Assembly (NCBI GenBank): GCA_937864925.1
Contig: CALMFH010000064.1
Span: forward strand, 1-64,000
Length of the DNA stretch: 64,000 nt
Source of the DNA: an uncultured Alphaproteobacteria bacterium
GTDB lineage: Bacteria > Pseudomonadota > Alphaproteobacteria > Rhizobiales > Ancalomicrobiaceae
Direction of reading: 5' to 3'
Position 1 is the stretch's first letter. Each line of letters opens with the position of its first letter. Below, one piece after another: positions 9,795 through 19,363 of this stretch. Under the pieces are notes generated by a model. That model saw nothing but the letters and a program-made list of their open reading frames with translations, did not search any database and had not been told where the DNA came from. The position numbers and the translations under genes are program-made.

Positions 9795-10421
9795 TCACGA
9801 TGCCGGAACGCGACGCATCGCCTTGTCGATCTCCGGTGACAGCACCTCGCGCAGCGACGTCTCCGACAGCGGCCCGACGAATTTGTAGGTGATGGTGCCG
9901 GTGGCGTCGACGACGAAGGTCTCCGGCACACCGTAGACGCCCCAGTCGATCCCGACCCGCCCCTTCTCGTCGGCGCCGATCGCCTTGTAGGGGTTGCCGA
10001 GTGCGGCGAGGAAGCGGCGGGCGTTCTCCGGCTGGTCCTTGTAGTTGAGCCCGACGAGGCGAACCCGCGGATCCTTCTCGAGCAGCCCGAGCACCGGATG
10101 CTCCTGGCGGCAGGGAACGCACCACGACGCCCAGACGTTGACCACCGTGACCTTGCCCGGCGTCCGCAACTCGGCCGCGGCGAACCCCGGCACCGGCTGG
10201 CCGTCTCGGGCGATGCCGTCGAGCGGCGGCAAGGCGAAGTCGGGAACCGGTTTGCCGACCAACGCCGAGGGCAGCTTACGCGGATCGTGACCGCTCTCCA
10301 GCTGATAGAGGAAGAGCCCGGCGAGCGCGGCGAAGAAGATCGCCGGCAGGGCGACCAGCAGTCGCCGGCCGCCGGGCCGCGCCACGGCTTCGCCGTCGAG
10401 GTCGGTCGGCGTGTCGTTCAT
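9795..10421 (-). CDS. ccmG: Thiol:disulfide interchange protein CcmG/DsbE
   Basis: Membrane-anchored periplasmic thioredoxin of cytochrome c maturation; it keeps the apocytochrome CxxCH thiols reduced. The 208 residues hold one N-terminal membrane segment (about 17-37) and a thioredoxin fold with VNVWASWCVPCRQEHP (active CxxC) and the family cis-Pro loop YGVPETFVVD. The ATG at 10421 overlaps the ccmD stop (ATGA), so translation is coupled. Last gene of the ccmA-B-C-D-G series here. Confidence 0.95.
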   Translation of the reverse strand: MNDTPTDLDGEAVARPGGRRLLVALPAIFFAALAGLFLYQLESGHDPRKLPSALVGKPVPDFALPPLDGIARDGQPVPGFAAAELRTPGKVTVVNVWASWCVPCRQEHPVLGLLEKDPRVRLVGLNYKDQPENARRFLAALGNPYKAIGADEKGRVGIDWGVYGVPETFVVDATGTITYKFVGPLSETSLREVLSPEIDKAMRRVPAS

Positions 10422-10597
10422 GCCCTGTCTCCCTCCGAGGTGGCGGCCGAGCGCCGGCGCACGCCACGGGCTTCGAGTTCGGCGAGCTGGCGACGCTGGC
10501 TGCGACCGTCGACGACGATCCACACGAACAGCACGACGACGACCAGGATGGCGATGCCGTAGGCGGCGAGGATGAAGCCGGCGTGGGTTCCGAACAT
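10418..10597 (-). CDS. ccmD: Heme exporter protein CcmD
   Basis: A 59-residue single-span protein (segment about 7-29) with a charged tail RSQRRQLAELEARGVRRRS, the pattern and size of CcmD. CcmD stabilises CcmC and is needed to release holo-CcmE from the CcmABCD complex. It starts 2 bp after ccmC and overlaps ccmG by 4 bp. Confidence 0.88.
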   Translation of the reverse strand: MFGTHAGFILAAYGIAILVVVVLFVWIVVDGRSQRRQLAELEARGVRRRSAATSEGDRA

Positions 10598-10599
10598 GG

Positions 10600-11331
10600 T
10601 CACTCCGCTCCCGCCGCTTCGATCATCCGCATGGCGCGGATGCGACGTCTGAGGATCTCGTTGCGCATCGCCATCAGATGGAGGACCAGGAACAACAGGG
10701 TGAAGGCCGTCGCCATGATCAGCAGCGGAACCAGCATCGACGCGGCGATGGTCGATCCGCCCATCCGGAACACAGACGAGGGCTGATGCAGGGTGTTCCA
10801 CCAGTCGACCGAGAATTTGATGATCGGAATGTTGACCACCCCGACCAGCGTCAGGATGGCGCTCGCCTTGGCGGCGCGGGCCGGATCCTCGATCGTCTCC
10901 TGCAGCGCGATCAGTCCGAGATACATGATGAACAGCACGAGCACCGATGTGAGGCGGGCGTCCCACACCCACCAGGTGCCCCACATCGGCTTGCCCCACA
11001 GCGAGCCGGTGGCCAGTGCCAGGAAGGTGAAGGCCGCCCCGATCGGCGCCGCGCATTTGGCCGAGACGTCGGCGAGCGGATGGCGCCATACCAGCGTGCC
11101 GAAGGCCGACCCCGCCATGGTCACGTAACAGAACATCGACAGCCACGCGAAAGGCACGTGGATGTACATGATCTTCACCGTCTCGCCCTGCTGGTAGTCG
11201 GCCGGAGCGACGAAGACCACCAGATAGAGCCCGACGGCGAAGGTGAGCGCCGTCACCACCGCGAGCCACGGCAACACCGTCGCCGTCAGACCGAGGAAGC
11301 GGGTGGGATTGGCATAGTCGATCAGACGCAT
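10600..11331 (-). CDS. ccmC: Heme ABC transporter permease CcmC
   Basis: Inner-membrane heme-handling protein that loads heme onto the chaperone CcmE. The 243 residues hold six predicted membrane segments and the tryptophan-rich periplasmic signature WGKPMWGTWWVWDARLTS. Histidines in YIHVPFAW and WNTLHQP are the expected heme ligands. The start MRLIDYANPTRFL at 11331 fits the family better than upstream in-frame codons. It is separated from ccmB by 180 bp. Confidence 0.96.
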   Translation of the reverse strand: MRLIDYANPTRFLGLTATVLPWLAVVTALTFAVGLYLVVFVAPADYQQGETVKIMYIHVPFAWLSMFCYVTMAGSAFGTLVWRHPLADVSAKCAAPIGAAFTFLALATGSLWGKPMWGTWWVWDARLTSVLVLFIMYLGLIALQETIEDPARAAKASAILTLVGVVNIPIIKFSVDWWNTLHQPSSVFRMGGSTIAASMLVPLLIMATAFTLLFLVLHLMAMRNEILRRRIRAMRMIEAAGAE

Positions 11332-11511
11332 CGTCTCGTCCCGTGGCGACCGTTCCCGGTCACGATGCGGTCGGACGGCCCCTCGCCCCCCGTTCCCGCG
11401 CTCCGCGCCGGCCGGACCCGTTCTAGAGCCCGAGCGCCGCGGCATCAATGAGATCTCTTCGCCGCACGCGCCTTGCGCCGGATCAAGTCGACGTGACCAC
11501 CGCCTCCGCCG

Positions 11512-12180
11512 TCAATCGCCGGCATGACGCAACGCCGCCGCACCGGCGATCGGCCCGAGCACCATCGAGAACAGGCCGAGCGCCGCGAGGATCGAGAACG
11601 GCGTGGCGAAGGGAACCGGCTCCTGCACCGCCGCCGTCGCCGCCGACACCCCGAAGATCATCACCGGCACGGTGAGCGGCAGCACCAGAATGGCGAGCAG
11701 CAAGCCGCCACGCCTGAGACTGACGGTGAGCGCCGCGCCGATCGCCCCGACGAAGGTGAGTGCCGGCGTACCGACGAGGAGGGTCAACGTCGTCGCGCCG
11801 ATCGCCACCGGCTCCATGTTCATGAACACCGCCAACATCGGCGAGGCGATCACCAACGGCAACCCGGTCGCCGTCCAATGGGCGAGGCACTTGATCAGAA
11901 CCACCAGTTCGAGCGGCGCCTCGCCCATCAGAACGAGATCGAGACCGCCGTCGTCGCGATCCGCCTGGAACAACCGATCGAGCGACAGCAGCGTCGCCAG
12001 CAGAGCGCCGATCCACAGGATCGCCGGGCCGATGCGCGCGAGAAGGTTCAGGTCCGGTCCGACGCCGAAGGGCACGACCGTCACCACGATCAGAAAGAAC
12101 AGCGCCCCCATCAGGGCGCCGCCACCCACCCGTGTGGCGAGCTTCATCTCGCGGACGAACAGAGCCGAGAGAGCGCTCAT
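11512..12180 (-). CDS. ccmB: Heme exporter permease CcmB
   Basis: Membrane subunit of the CcmAB ABC complex, which uses ATP to release holo-CcmE from CcmCD. The 222 residues show six hydrophobic segments and the family blocks GALFFLIVVTVVPFGVGPD and LSLDRLFQADRDDGGLDLVL. It starts inside the ccmA stop (ATGA overlap). The 180-bp gap to ccmC holds no gene that I can support. Confidence 0.95.
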   Translation of the reverse strand: MSALSALFVREMKLATRVGGGALMGALFFLIVVTVVPFGVGPDLNLLARIGPAILWIGALLATLLSLDRLFQADRDDGGLDLVLMGEAPLELVVLIKCLAHWTATGLPLVIASPMLAVFMNMEPVAIGATTLTLLVGTPALTFVGAIGAALTVSLRRGGLLLAILVLPLTVPVMIFGVSAATAAVQEPVPFATPFSILAALGLFSMVLGPIAGAAALRHAGD

Positions 12181-12809
12181 GCCGCCTCCACCACGCTCGG
12201 ACCGAGCCTGAGACTGTCCATCCGCGCGAACGGCAGCGCCAGATGGGTCGCCGCCACCACCAGTCCGCCGCCGTCGAGATGATCGCCGACGACTTCGAGC
12301 AGACGCGCCTCCGATGCGGCGTCGAGCGCCGAGGTCGGCTCGTCGAGCAGCCAGATCGGCCGTTTCGTCACCAGGAGACGGGCGAAGGCGAGGCGCCGGC
12401 GCTGACCGGCCGAGAGATAGGCCGCCGGCAACGAGGCGAGACGGGCGAGACCGACCCGGGCGAGCGCCTCGAAGACCGTCGCGTCGGCGCTGCCGGTGAA
12501 GGCCCGCCAGAAGCCGAGGTTCTCTTCGACCGAGAGCTGCGGTTTGAGCGCGTCCATGTGACCGAAATAGTGGCACTGTTGCGGGATCGTCAGCTCCGGG
12601 TCGCCGCCGTCGAGGCCGAGATCGCCGGCGACCGGCCGGAGCAGGCCGGCGATCAGGCGTAGGAGGGTCGATTTGCCGGCGCCGTTCGCCCCGGTCACCA
12701 CCAGCGCGCTGCCCGCTGCCGCCTCGAACGAGAGATCCGAGAGAACTCGCCGGCCGCCGCGATCGAGCGTCAGGGATCGGCCGAAGAGGCGCTTCACGCT
12801 GGTCGACAT
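12177..12809 (-). CDS. ccmA: Heme exporter ATPase CcmA
   Basis: ATP-binding subunit of the CcmAB complex, 210 residues, the usual size. Walker A is TGANGAGKSTLLR, the signature LSAGQRRRLAFARLL, and Walker B WLLDEPTSALD. The start at MSTSVKRLF is chosen; five codons more are open upstream. First gene of the ccm unit, with a perfect hairpin in its leader. ccmE, ccmF and ccmH are not in this window. Confidence 0.95.
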   Translation of the reverse strand: MSTSVKRLFGRSLTLDRGGRRVLSDLSFEAAAGSALVVTGANGAGKSTLLRLIAGLLRPVAGDLGLDGGDPELTIPQQCHYFGHMDALKPQLSVEENLGFWRAFTGSADATVFEALARVGLARLASLPAAYLSAGQRRRLAFARLLVTKRPIWLLDEPTSALDAASEARLLEVVGDHLDGGGLVVAATHLALPFARMDSLRLGPSVVEAA

Positions 12810-12831
12810 GCTTCCGCACCACACTCCGACG

Positions 12832-12855
12832 ACATCGGCGGCCCACCGCCGATGT
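12832..12855. other. Perfect hairpin in the ccmA leader
   Basis: ACATCGGCGG and CCGCCGATGT form a 10-bp stem around a 4-base loop, 22 bases before the ccmA ATG. Read on the plus strand it is followed by TCTTCT, so it might be the terminator of a lost plus-strand gene; read on the minus strand it sits in the ccmA 5' leader. The rest of the roughly 300-bp gap up to 13111 shows no gene. Confidence 0.6.
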
Positions 12856-13111
12856 TCTTCTGCCCGCTCTTACAGGAAGTCGTCCCGGGGGGAAACCGCC
12901 GTCGCGGCGAGGGGTGACCGGTCGATCGGCCATCCCGCTCCGTCACCTCGTCATCCCCGGCTGAAATTTCGAAACGCTCGCGGCCTTCACCCCGAAGTGA
13001 CTGGTTCGCGAGCCGAACCCGGGACTATTCTCCCGCCGCGGCACACGTCGTGTCGTCCACGCCGGATCGCGACCGGTGTGCCGCGGGTCCCATCGAACGA
13101 GGTCAGACCAG

Positions 13112-13879
13112 GTGTCGACCGGACGAGGCGTCCTTTCCATCGTCGCAGGCGTCGTCTTCTGCGGGGCCCTCGCAGGAAACACCGCGATCGCCGATGATCG
13201 GCGTCCGCGCGCCGTGATCGAGCTGTTCACCAGCCAGGGCTGCGGCAAGTGCCCGCCCGCCGACGCGCTTCTCGGCCGTCTCTCCGCCGACCCGAGCCTC
13301 GTCACCCTCACCTATGCCGTCGACTACTGGGACTATCTCGGCTGGAAGGACACCGCGGCACGTCCCGAATTCACTCAGCGCCAACGCGCCTATGCCGAGG
13401 CACGGGGTGATCGCGCCGTCTACACGCCGCAGATGGTGATCGACGGCCGCGCCCACGCGGTCGGCAGCGATCGCGACGCCATCGACCGCACCGTCGCCTC
13501 GCTCGCCGAGAAGAAGTCCGAACCGGTGGTCGATGTCGACGTCGAGACGACCCGCGATGCGCTCGTCGTCCGCGTCGCCGACGGCCCGGCGACGTCCGAA
13601 CCGACCCGCGCCACCGTCTGGCTGGTCCGCTACGACCGTCGCCGCACCGTCCCCATCGGTCGCGGCGAGAACTCCGGCAAGACCGTCACCTACACCCATC
13701 TGGTCAAGGCGTTGCAACCGATCGGCATGTGGAAGGGCAAGGCGCTGCGCATCGAGCTGCCGCGCCAGGACGGCGCCCACGAATCGGAAGAGGGTTGTGT
13801 CGTCCTGCTCCAGGCGGAGACCGAACACGGACCCGGCGCCATCCTCGGCGCTCGTCGGGTCGAACGCCCCGCGTCCTGA
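13112..13879 (+). CDS. DUF1223 family exported thioredoxin-like protein
   Basis: A 255-residue protein with an N-terminal signal peptide (about residues 7-28, ending NTAIAD). The DUF1223 hallmark follows: VIELFTSQGCGKCPPADALL with a CxxC pair, then YAVDYWDYLGWKD and VYTPQMVIDGR. The family has a thioredoxin-like fold; its reaction is not established. A GTG start at 13112 is preferred because it puts the signal peptide at the N-terminus, but a GTG at 13076 is possible. In alphaproteobacteria it commonly lies near the ccm genes, as here. Confidence 0.87.
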   Translation: MSTGRGVLSIVAGVVFCGALAGNTAIADDRRPRAVIELFTSQGCGKCPPADALLGRLSADPSLVTLTYAVDYWDYLGWKDTAARPEFTQRQRAYAEARGDRAVYTPQMVIDGRAHAVGSDRDAIDRTVASLAEKKSEPVVDVDVETTRDALVVRVADGPATSEPTRATVWLVRYDRRRTVPIGRGENSGKTVTYTHLVKALQPIGMWKGKALRIELPRQDGAHESEEGCVVLLQAETEHGPGAILGARRVERPAS

Positions 13880-13884
13880 ACCGC

Positions 13885-14268
13885 TCAGACCTCGACCAGT
13901 TTCGGCTTCTTCTCCAGCACCGCGACGACGCGGGCGAGATCGGCGCCGCGTTTGAGGATGCGCCCGCCCTGGTCGATCACCACATAGGCGCCCTGACGCG
14001 CCGCGAGTTTCGGGATCTTCTCGATCCGGTAGAGCGGCGCCTCGGAGGTGCGGCGGAACACCGAGAACACCGCCCGATCGGCGAGATGATCGATGGCGTA
14101 GTCGCGCGACTCGCCGCTCGCCACCATTCGCCCGTAGATCTTCAGGATCTCGAAGAGCTCCCGCCGGTCGAAGGTGACGTCTCGGTCCACCTGCGGCCGG
14201 CCCAGTCGGATCACCGACGGTTCGACGTCGTCGCCCCCCGGCACGCCGCCGCCCATGCCTTCGCTCAA
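13885..14268 (-). CDS. DUF2794 domain protein
   Basis: A 127-residue cytoplasmic protein of unknown function, typical of alphaproteobacteria. It contains VTFDRRELFEILKIYGRMVASGESRDYAIDHL (quoted in part: FDRRELFEILKIYGRMV) and the tail AVLEKKPKLVEV, recognisable DUF2794 sequence. A TTG start at 14268 is chosen because GGGAGG lies 6 bases upstream; the ATG four codons later (14256) has the same site at 18 bases. It converges on the DUF1223 gene with only 5 bp between stop codons. Confidence 0.85.
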   Translation of the reverse strand: MSEGMGGGVPGGDDVEPSVIRLGRPQVDRDVTFDRRELFEILKIYGRMVASGESRDYAIDHLADRAVFSVFRRTSEAPLYRIEKIPKLAARQGAYVVIDQGGRILKRGADLARVVAVLEKKPKLVEV

Positions 14269-14441
14269 AGCTCGCCTCCCGAACCGCGTCGTCGAACCGT
14301 CATGATCCGATGGAGCGCCGACGCTGGCAAGCGGGGATCGGCAGACCGTTCGCGCCTCCGGCTCGGTTGCCGGGCATCGTCCACTCCGCCAAGATCGGCG
14401 ACGTCGCGCGGCGTCCACACCGGACCCGATGTCACGCCGAG

Positions 14442-15005
14442 GTGTCCCCCTTGACGACCCACCGCTCCACCGGTCCGACACCCGCTCCCCGCCTCCTCCG
14501 CGTCCGCCGGCGCCCCGGCACGGAGCCGCATCTCGGTCTCCTCGGCGTCGCCGGGTTGACCGTGCCCTGCGCCCTCGGCCGCTCCGGCCTCACCCGCTTC
14601 AAACGCGAGGGCGACGGCGCCACCCCGGTCGGCCGCTTCGCCCTGCTCGCCGGACATTGGCGTTCCGATCGCGCCCTACCCCCCGGCGGTCCTCTCACCC
14701 TGACTCCGATCCGCGCCGACGACGGCTGGTGCGACGATCCCACCGACGGCCGCTACAACCGACCGGTCCGCCTGCCCTTCGCCGGCTCGCACGAGACGAT
14801 GCGCCGCGCCGACCATCTCTACGACGTGGTGATCGTCCTCGACGCCAATGTCCGCCGCCGGGCGATCGGTCGCGGCAGCGCCATCTTCTTCCATCTCGCC
14901 CGCGAGCGCCTGGAGCCGACAGCCGGCTGCGTCGCGCTTCGCCCCGGCGACATGCGCCGGGTCCTGGCGCGCCTCGGGCGCCACCCGATGATGGTGATCG
15001 GTTGA
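14442..15005 (+). CDS. L,D-transpeptidase family (YkuD) protein
   Basis: About 187 residues. The YkuD catalytic signature is present as FFHLARERLEPTAGCVALRPGDM, given in part: the His of FFHLA and the nucleophile Cys of TAGCVAL, with Thr in place of the more common Ser. The N-terminal half (GRSGLTRFKREGDGATPVGRF) matches the substrate-side strands of the family. These enzymes cross-link or modify peptidoglycan through 3-3 links. No signal peptide is obvious. The start is uncertain: GTG 14442, a TTG at 14451 behind GAGGTG, or ATG 14310. Confidence 0.82.
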   Translation: MSPLTTHRSTGPTPAPRLLRVRRRPGTEPHLGLLGVAGLTVPCALGRSGLTRFKREGDGATPVGRFALLAGHWRSDRALPPGGPLTLTPIRADDGWCDDPTDGRYNRPVRLPFAGSHETMRRADHLYDVVIVLDANVRRRAIGRGSAIFFHLARERLEPTAGCVALRPGDMRRVLARLGRHPMMVIG

Positions 15006-15247
15006 ACGACCAGCGTCGCGCGAATCGACGCACCGAACGATCACGATCGGAGTGAATCGAACCGCTCTCGAATCGAAGAATCGCGCCAAGGCCCCCGAGA
15101 GTCCCGTGGGCGGGCGTTCGCATCGACCGCACCATACCCTCGGATCACCCTGAAAACGGCCGCTCACGAGTCTCTGAGAGGGTCATTCATTTCGTAGTCG
15201 AAATCATTTCGAAGCTGTATCGGTACCCGCGACTCGTTTCGCGAGAG
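15006..15247. other. Intergenic region dense in GANTC sites
   Basis: No gene seen in these 242 bp between convergent genes. Nine GANTC pentamers (the CcrM methylation target) lie at 15022, 15054, 15070, 15078, 15099, 15168, 15231, 15245 and 15252 (the last two just inside the yggS 3' end), where about one would be expected at this GC content. Two short stems also lie at the yggS side: ATTTCG-TAGT-CGAAAT (15189-15204) and GACTC/GAGTC (15231-15249). Confidence 0.7.
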
Positions 15248-15922
15248 TCACGATTCGATTTTCGGTCGCGTTCCGAAAATGGCACTGCCGACCCGAACAT
15301 GGGTGGCACCGAGATCGACCGCCGTCTCGAAGTCGGACGACATGCCCATCGACAGTCCGTTCACCCCTGCGTCCTTCGCCAGCTTCGCCAGCAGGGCGAA
15401 ATGCGGGCCGGGCGCGTCCTCCGCCGGCGGGATGCACATCAGCCCCTCGATCGTCAGGCCATGCAGCTCGCGGCAGCGGGCGACGAAGGCCCCCGCCTCC
15501 CGCGGATCGACGCCGGCCTTCTGGAGCTCCGCCCCGGTGTTGACCTGGACGAACAGCCGCGGCCGCCGCCCCTGCTTCGCCATCTCCACGGCGAGGGCCG
15601 CGGCGATCTTGTCGCGGTCGACCGTGTGGATCACGTCGAAGAGTTCCACCGCTTCGCCGGCCTTGTTCGATTGCAGCGGCCCGATCAGGTGGAGCTCGAG
15701 CCCCCCGGTCTCGGCACGCAGCGTCGGCCACTTCGCCTTCGCCTCCTGCACCCGGTTCTCGCCGAACACCCGCTGCCCCGCCGCGATCACCGGCCGGATC
15801 TCCTCGACCGAGAAGGTCTTCGACACCGCCACCAGCGTGACCGATCCCGCCGCCCTGCCGGCGATGCGTTCGGCGCGGGTGATGCGGTTCAGAATCTCGG
15901 CGAGTTGGTCGGCGGCGCTCAT
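15248..15922 (-). CDS. yggS: YggS family pyridoxal phosphate homeostasis protein
   Basis: PLP-binding protein without known catalysis that keeps free vitamin B6 vitamers in balance. The 224 residues show the alanine-racemase-like barrel blocks [16 protein letters not shown] (PLP lysine in VSK), [35 protein letters not shown] and the C-terminal [13 protein letters not shown] with RVGSAIFG, all standard for the family. Divergent from leuS with 231 bp between; that gap shows only a weak promoter-like TTGACC at about 16036. Confidence 0.95.
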   Translation of the reverse strand: MSAADQLAEILNRITRAERIAGRAAGSVTLVAVSKTFSVEEIRPVIAAGQRVFGENRVQEAKAKWPTLRAETGGLELHLIGPLQSNKAGEAVELFDVIHTVDRDKIAAALAVEMAKQGRRPRLFVQVNTGAELQKAGVDPREAGAFVARCRELHGLTIEGLMCIPPAEDAPGPHFALLAKLAKDAGVNGLSMGMSSDFETAVDLGATHVRVGSAIFGTRPKIES

Positions 15923-16153
15923 CGATCGCAGGTCCTCGGTGCGGGGGAACGTGGCCGGCTTACCACGAAGCGGCGCCGATCCGCCACGCACCGTGTCGCG
16001 CGGCGCCGGATCGCCGCAGGAATCAGGGGGAAACCATTGACCCACCGGCCGCTTTCTGGTGAAGGTCGGCCCCGACCAGAGACGACGCACCGCCGCGCTT
16101 TCCCGACCTCGCGCGGTGGCCGGCGTGACCCGACCCGACGGACGACGAGATCC

Positions 16154-18772
16154 ATGGCTTCCGAGCGCTACAATCCCCGCGAATCCGAACCGAAATGGCA
16201 GAAGACCTGGGCCGAGAAGGAGGTCTTCGCCACCGCCAACGACGATCCGCGGCCGAAGTACTACGTGCTCGAGATGTTCCCCTATCCGTCGGGGCGCATC
16301 CACATGGGCCACGTGCGCAACTACACCATGGGCGACGTCGTCGCCCGCTACAAGCGCGCCAAAGGCTTCTCGGTGCTCCACCCGATGGGTTGGGACGCCT
16401 TCGGTCTGCCGGCCGAGAACGCCGCCATGCAGATGAAGGTGCATCCGGCCAAGTGGACCTACGAGAACATCGCCACCATGCGCAACCAGTTGAAGGCCAT
16501 GGGCCTTTCCCTCGACTGGAAGCGTGAGGTCGCCACCTGCGCCCCCGACTACTACCGCCACCAACAGAAGATGTTCGTCGACTTCTTCCAAGCCGGTCTC
16601 GCCTATCGCCGCGCCTCCAAGGTCAACTGGGACCCGGTCGACATGACCGTGCTCGCCAACGAGCAGGTGATCGACGGCCGCGGTTGGCGCTCCGGCGCGG
16701 TGGTCGAGCAGAAGGAACTGGTGCAGTGGTTCCTGAAGATCACCGAATATTCCGACGACCTGCTCTCCGCCCTCGACCGCCTCGATCGCTGGCCCGACAA
16801 GGTGCGGCTGATGCAGCGCAACTGGATCGGTAAGTCGACCGGTCTCGAGGTCCGCTTCGAGCTCGCCGCTCCCGGCCCGACCGGGGAGACGACTCTGGAG
16901 ATCTTCACCACCCGCCCCGACACGCTGTTCGGCGCCTCGTTCCTCGCCATGTCGCCGGATCACCCACTGGCCAGGGCACTGGGCGAGCGCGACCCCGATC
17001 TCGCCGCCTTCCAGGACAAATGCCGCCGCATGGGCACCTCGGTCGCCGTGCTCGAGACCGCCGAGAAGGAAGGTTACGACACCGGTTTCCGGGTGAAGCA
17101 CCCCTTCATCGCCGGCAAGTCGCTGCCGCTGTGGGTGGCGAACTTCATCCTCATGGACTACGGCACCGGCGCCATCTTCGGCTGCCCCGCCCACGACCAA
17201 CGCGACCTCGACTTCGCACGCAAGTACGGGCTCGAGGTCACCCCCGTGGTGCTGCCGCGCGGCGCCGATCCGAAGACCAACGCGGTCGCGGACATCGCTT
17301 TCGACGGTGACGGCACCCTCTACAACTCCGACTTCCTCGACGGTCTCGAGGTCGATGCCGCCTTCGAACTCACCGCCGACAAGCTCGAGGCGCGCATCCT
17401 CGACGGTGCGCCGATGGGCCGTCGCCGGGTGAACTTCCGTCTGCGCGACTGGCTGATCTCGCGCCAGCGCTACTGGGGCTGCCCGATCCCGATGATCCAC
17501 TGCGACGACTGCGGCACCGTGCCCGTCCCCGTCGCCGATCTTCCGGTGCTGCTGCCCGACGACGCCTCCTTCGACCGGCCGGGCAACCCACTCGACCACC
17601 ATCCGACCTGGAAACACGTCGCCTGCCCGAAGTGCGGCGAGCCCGCCCGGCGCGAAACCGACACCATGGACACCTTCGTCGATTCGTCCTGGTACTTCAC
17701 CCGCTTCACCGACCCGTGGAACGAAGCGGCGCCGACCACCCCGGACGTGGCGAAGCGCTGGCTGCCGGTCGACCAGTACATCGGCGGCATCGAGCACGCG
17801 ATCCTGCACCTGCTCTATTCGCGCTTCTTCACCCGCGCCATGAAGGCGACCGGCCACGTCGACCTCGATGAGCCCTTCGCCGGCCTGTTCACGCAAGGAA
17901 TGGTCGTCCACGAGACCTACAAGGGGCCGGATGGCAAATGGGTGTCGCCGGTCGAGATCGTCGTCGACGAGATCGACGGCAAGCGCGCCGCCCGCATGAA
18001 GGACGGCTCCGGCCCGGTGGAGATCGGCTCGATCGAGAAGATGTCGAAGTCGAAGAAGAACACCGTCGACCCCGACGAGATCCTGGCGACCTGGGGCGCC
18101 GATACCGCCCGTTGGTTCATGCTTTCCGACAGTCCGCCGGACCGTGACGTCATCTGGACCGAGGCCGGCGTCGAAGGCGCCCACCGCTTCGTCCAGCGCG
18201 TCTGGCGCCTGATCGGCGACGGTCTGCCGGCGACCGCCGGCAAGGCGACCGGAGAACGCTCCGCCGCCGCCCTGGCGCTGGCCAAGGCCACCCACAAGAC
18301 CCTCGCCGCGGTCGAGGACGACATCGAGAAGCTCGGTTTCAATCGCGCCGTCGCCCGCCTCTACGAATTCGCCAACGTCATCGGTCGTGTCGTCGCCACC
18401 GTCGAGGCGGTCGCCGCCGATCCGACGCTGGCGGCCGCCCTCGACGAGGCGCTCGACACCCTCGTTCGCCTGATCGCGCCGATGATGCCGCATCTCGCCG
18501 AGGAATGCTGGGCCGCGCTCGGCCGCGACGGTCTGGTCTCGGAGGCCGCCTGGCCGGTCGCCGACATGGCGCTGGTCGTCGACGACACGGTCACCCTGCC
18601 GATCCAGATCAACGGCAAGAAGCGCGCGGAGTTGACGATAGCCCGGTCGGCGGGCGAGGCTGAGGTCCGCGAAGCGGTGCTCGCTCTCGACGCGGTCAAG
18701 GCCGCGCTCGGCGGCAAGGACCCGAAGAAGGTCATCGTCGTACCCTCGAGGATCGTCAATGTCGTCGCCTGA
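16154..18772 (+). CDS. leuS: Leucyl-tRNA synthetase
   Basis: Charges tRNA-Leu with leucine. 872 residues, full family length. HIGH is present as GRIHMGH (about 47-53), the editing domain as [15 protein letters not shown], and KMSKS at about 629-633. The C-terminal anticodon-binding and LeuRS-specific parts are intact ([26 protein letters not shown]). The lptE start lies inside its last 14 bp. leuS-lptE-holA is a common gene order in alphaproteobacteria. Confidence 0.98.
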   Translation: MASERYNPRESEPKWQKTWAEKEVFATANDDPRPKYYVLEMFPYPSGRIHMGHVRNYTMGDVVARYKRAKGFSVLHPMGWDAFGLPAENAAMQMKVHPAKWTYENIATMRNQLKAMGLSLDWKREVATCAPDYYRHQQKMFVDFFQAGLAYRRASKVNWDPVDMTVLANEQVIDGRGWRSGAVVEQKELVQWFLKITEYSDDLLSALDRLDRWPDKVRLMQRNWIGKSTGLEVRFELAAPGPTGETTLEIFTTRPDTLFGASFLAMSPDHPLARALGERDPDLAAFQDKCRRMGTSVAVLETAEKEGYDTGFRVKHPFIAGKSLPLWVANFILMDYGTGAIFGCPAHDQRDLDFARKYGLEVTPVVLPRGADPKTNAVADIAFDGDGTLYNSDFLDGLEVDAAFELTADKLEARILDGAPMGRRRVNFRLRDWLISRQRYWGCPIPMIHCDDCGTVPVPVADLPVLLPDDASFDRPGNPLDHHPTWKHVACPKCGEPARRETDTMDTFVDSSWYFTRFTDPWNEAAPTTPDVAKRWLPVDQYIGGIEHAILHLLYSRFFTRAMKATGHVDLDEPFAGLFTQGMVVHETYKGPDGKWVSPVEIVVDEIDGKRAARMKDGSGPVEIGSIEKMSKSKKNTVDPDEILATWGADTARWFMLSDSPPDRDVIWTEAGVEGAHRFVQRVWRLIGDGLPATAGKATGERSAAALALAKATHKTLAAVEDDIEKLGFNRAVARLYEFANVIGRVVATVEAVAADPTLAAALDEALDTLVRLIAPMMPHLAEECWAALGRDGLVSEAAWPVADMALVVDDTVTLPIQINGKKRAELTIARSAGEAEVREAVLALDAVKAALGGKDPKKVIVVPSRIVNVVA

Positions 18773-19298
18773 TCGGTTCGCTCGCCCCCGCCGCCTCGCC
18801 CTCGGCGCCGTTCTCGCTCTCGCCGTGGCCGGCCTCGCCGGCTGCAGCGAAGCGCCGCGCCCGCTCTACGGTCGGGCGACCGCCACCGTCCCGGCGATGC
18901 GATCGATCGACGTCGCCGCGGTCCAGGGCCGCGTCGGCCAACAGGTGCGCAACGAGCTGGTCTTCGGCCTACACGGCGGCGCCGGCGATCCCGAGGGCAA
19001 GCCGGTCTACCGGCTCGAACTGACGGTGACCTCGATCGACAACGCCGTCGGCGTCGAGCGCTACCGCAACCTTCCGGCCGCCTACGTCGAGCGCATCACC
19101 GCCACCTACGCGCTGATCGACATCGCCTCCGGCACCACCGTCACCTCCGGCACCAGCTTCGGCCAGGCGGCTTACGACTATTCGCCGCAGCGCTACGCCA
19201 ACGTCCGCGCCAAGCGCGACGCCGAGAATCGGGTCGCCACCACGGTCGCCGGCGACATCCGCACCAAGCTCGCGGTGTTCTTCGCCACACGCGGCTGA
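18759..19298 (+). CDS. lptE: LPS assembly lipoprotein LptE
   Basis: Outer-membrane lipoprotein that plugs and supports the LptD barrel for lipopolysaccharide insertion. The 179 residues start with a signal and lipobox, AVAGLAGC (Cys about 28), followed by RPLYGRATA and alternating strands such as [21 protein letters not shown] (part shown), typical of LptE. Sequence identity in this family is low, so position between leuS and holA is important support. Overlaps leuS by 14 bp. Confidence 0.88.
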   Translation: MSSPDRFARPRRLALGAVLALAVAGLAGCSEAPRPLYGRATATVPAMRSIDVAAVQGRVGQQVRNELVFGLHGGAGDPEGKPVYRLELTVTSIDNAVGVERYRNLPAAYVERITATYALIDIASGTTVTSGTSFGQAAYDYSPQRYANVRAKRDAENRVATTVAGDIRTKLAVFFATRG

Positions 19299-19363
19299 GG
19301 CGGGGAGATTCCGACGACGACCGCCGGCCGGATATCCGATCGCACACGTTTCGAAGGCGAATC

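Noticed and set aside
14310-14441. Longer L,D-transpeptidase start at the ATG 14310
   Set aside because: The added 44 residues look non-coding and lack a signal peptide; kept only as an alternative.
15248-18493. 1081-codon minus-strand frame ending in yggS
   Set aside because: Only the last 224 codons (from 15922) are YggS; the rest is antisense to leuS.
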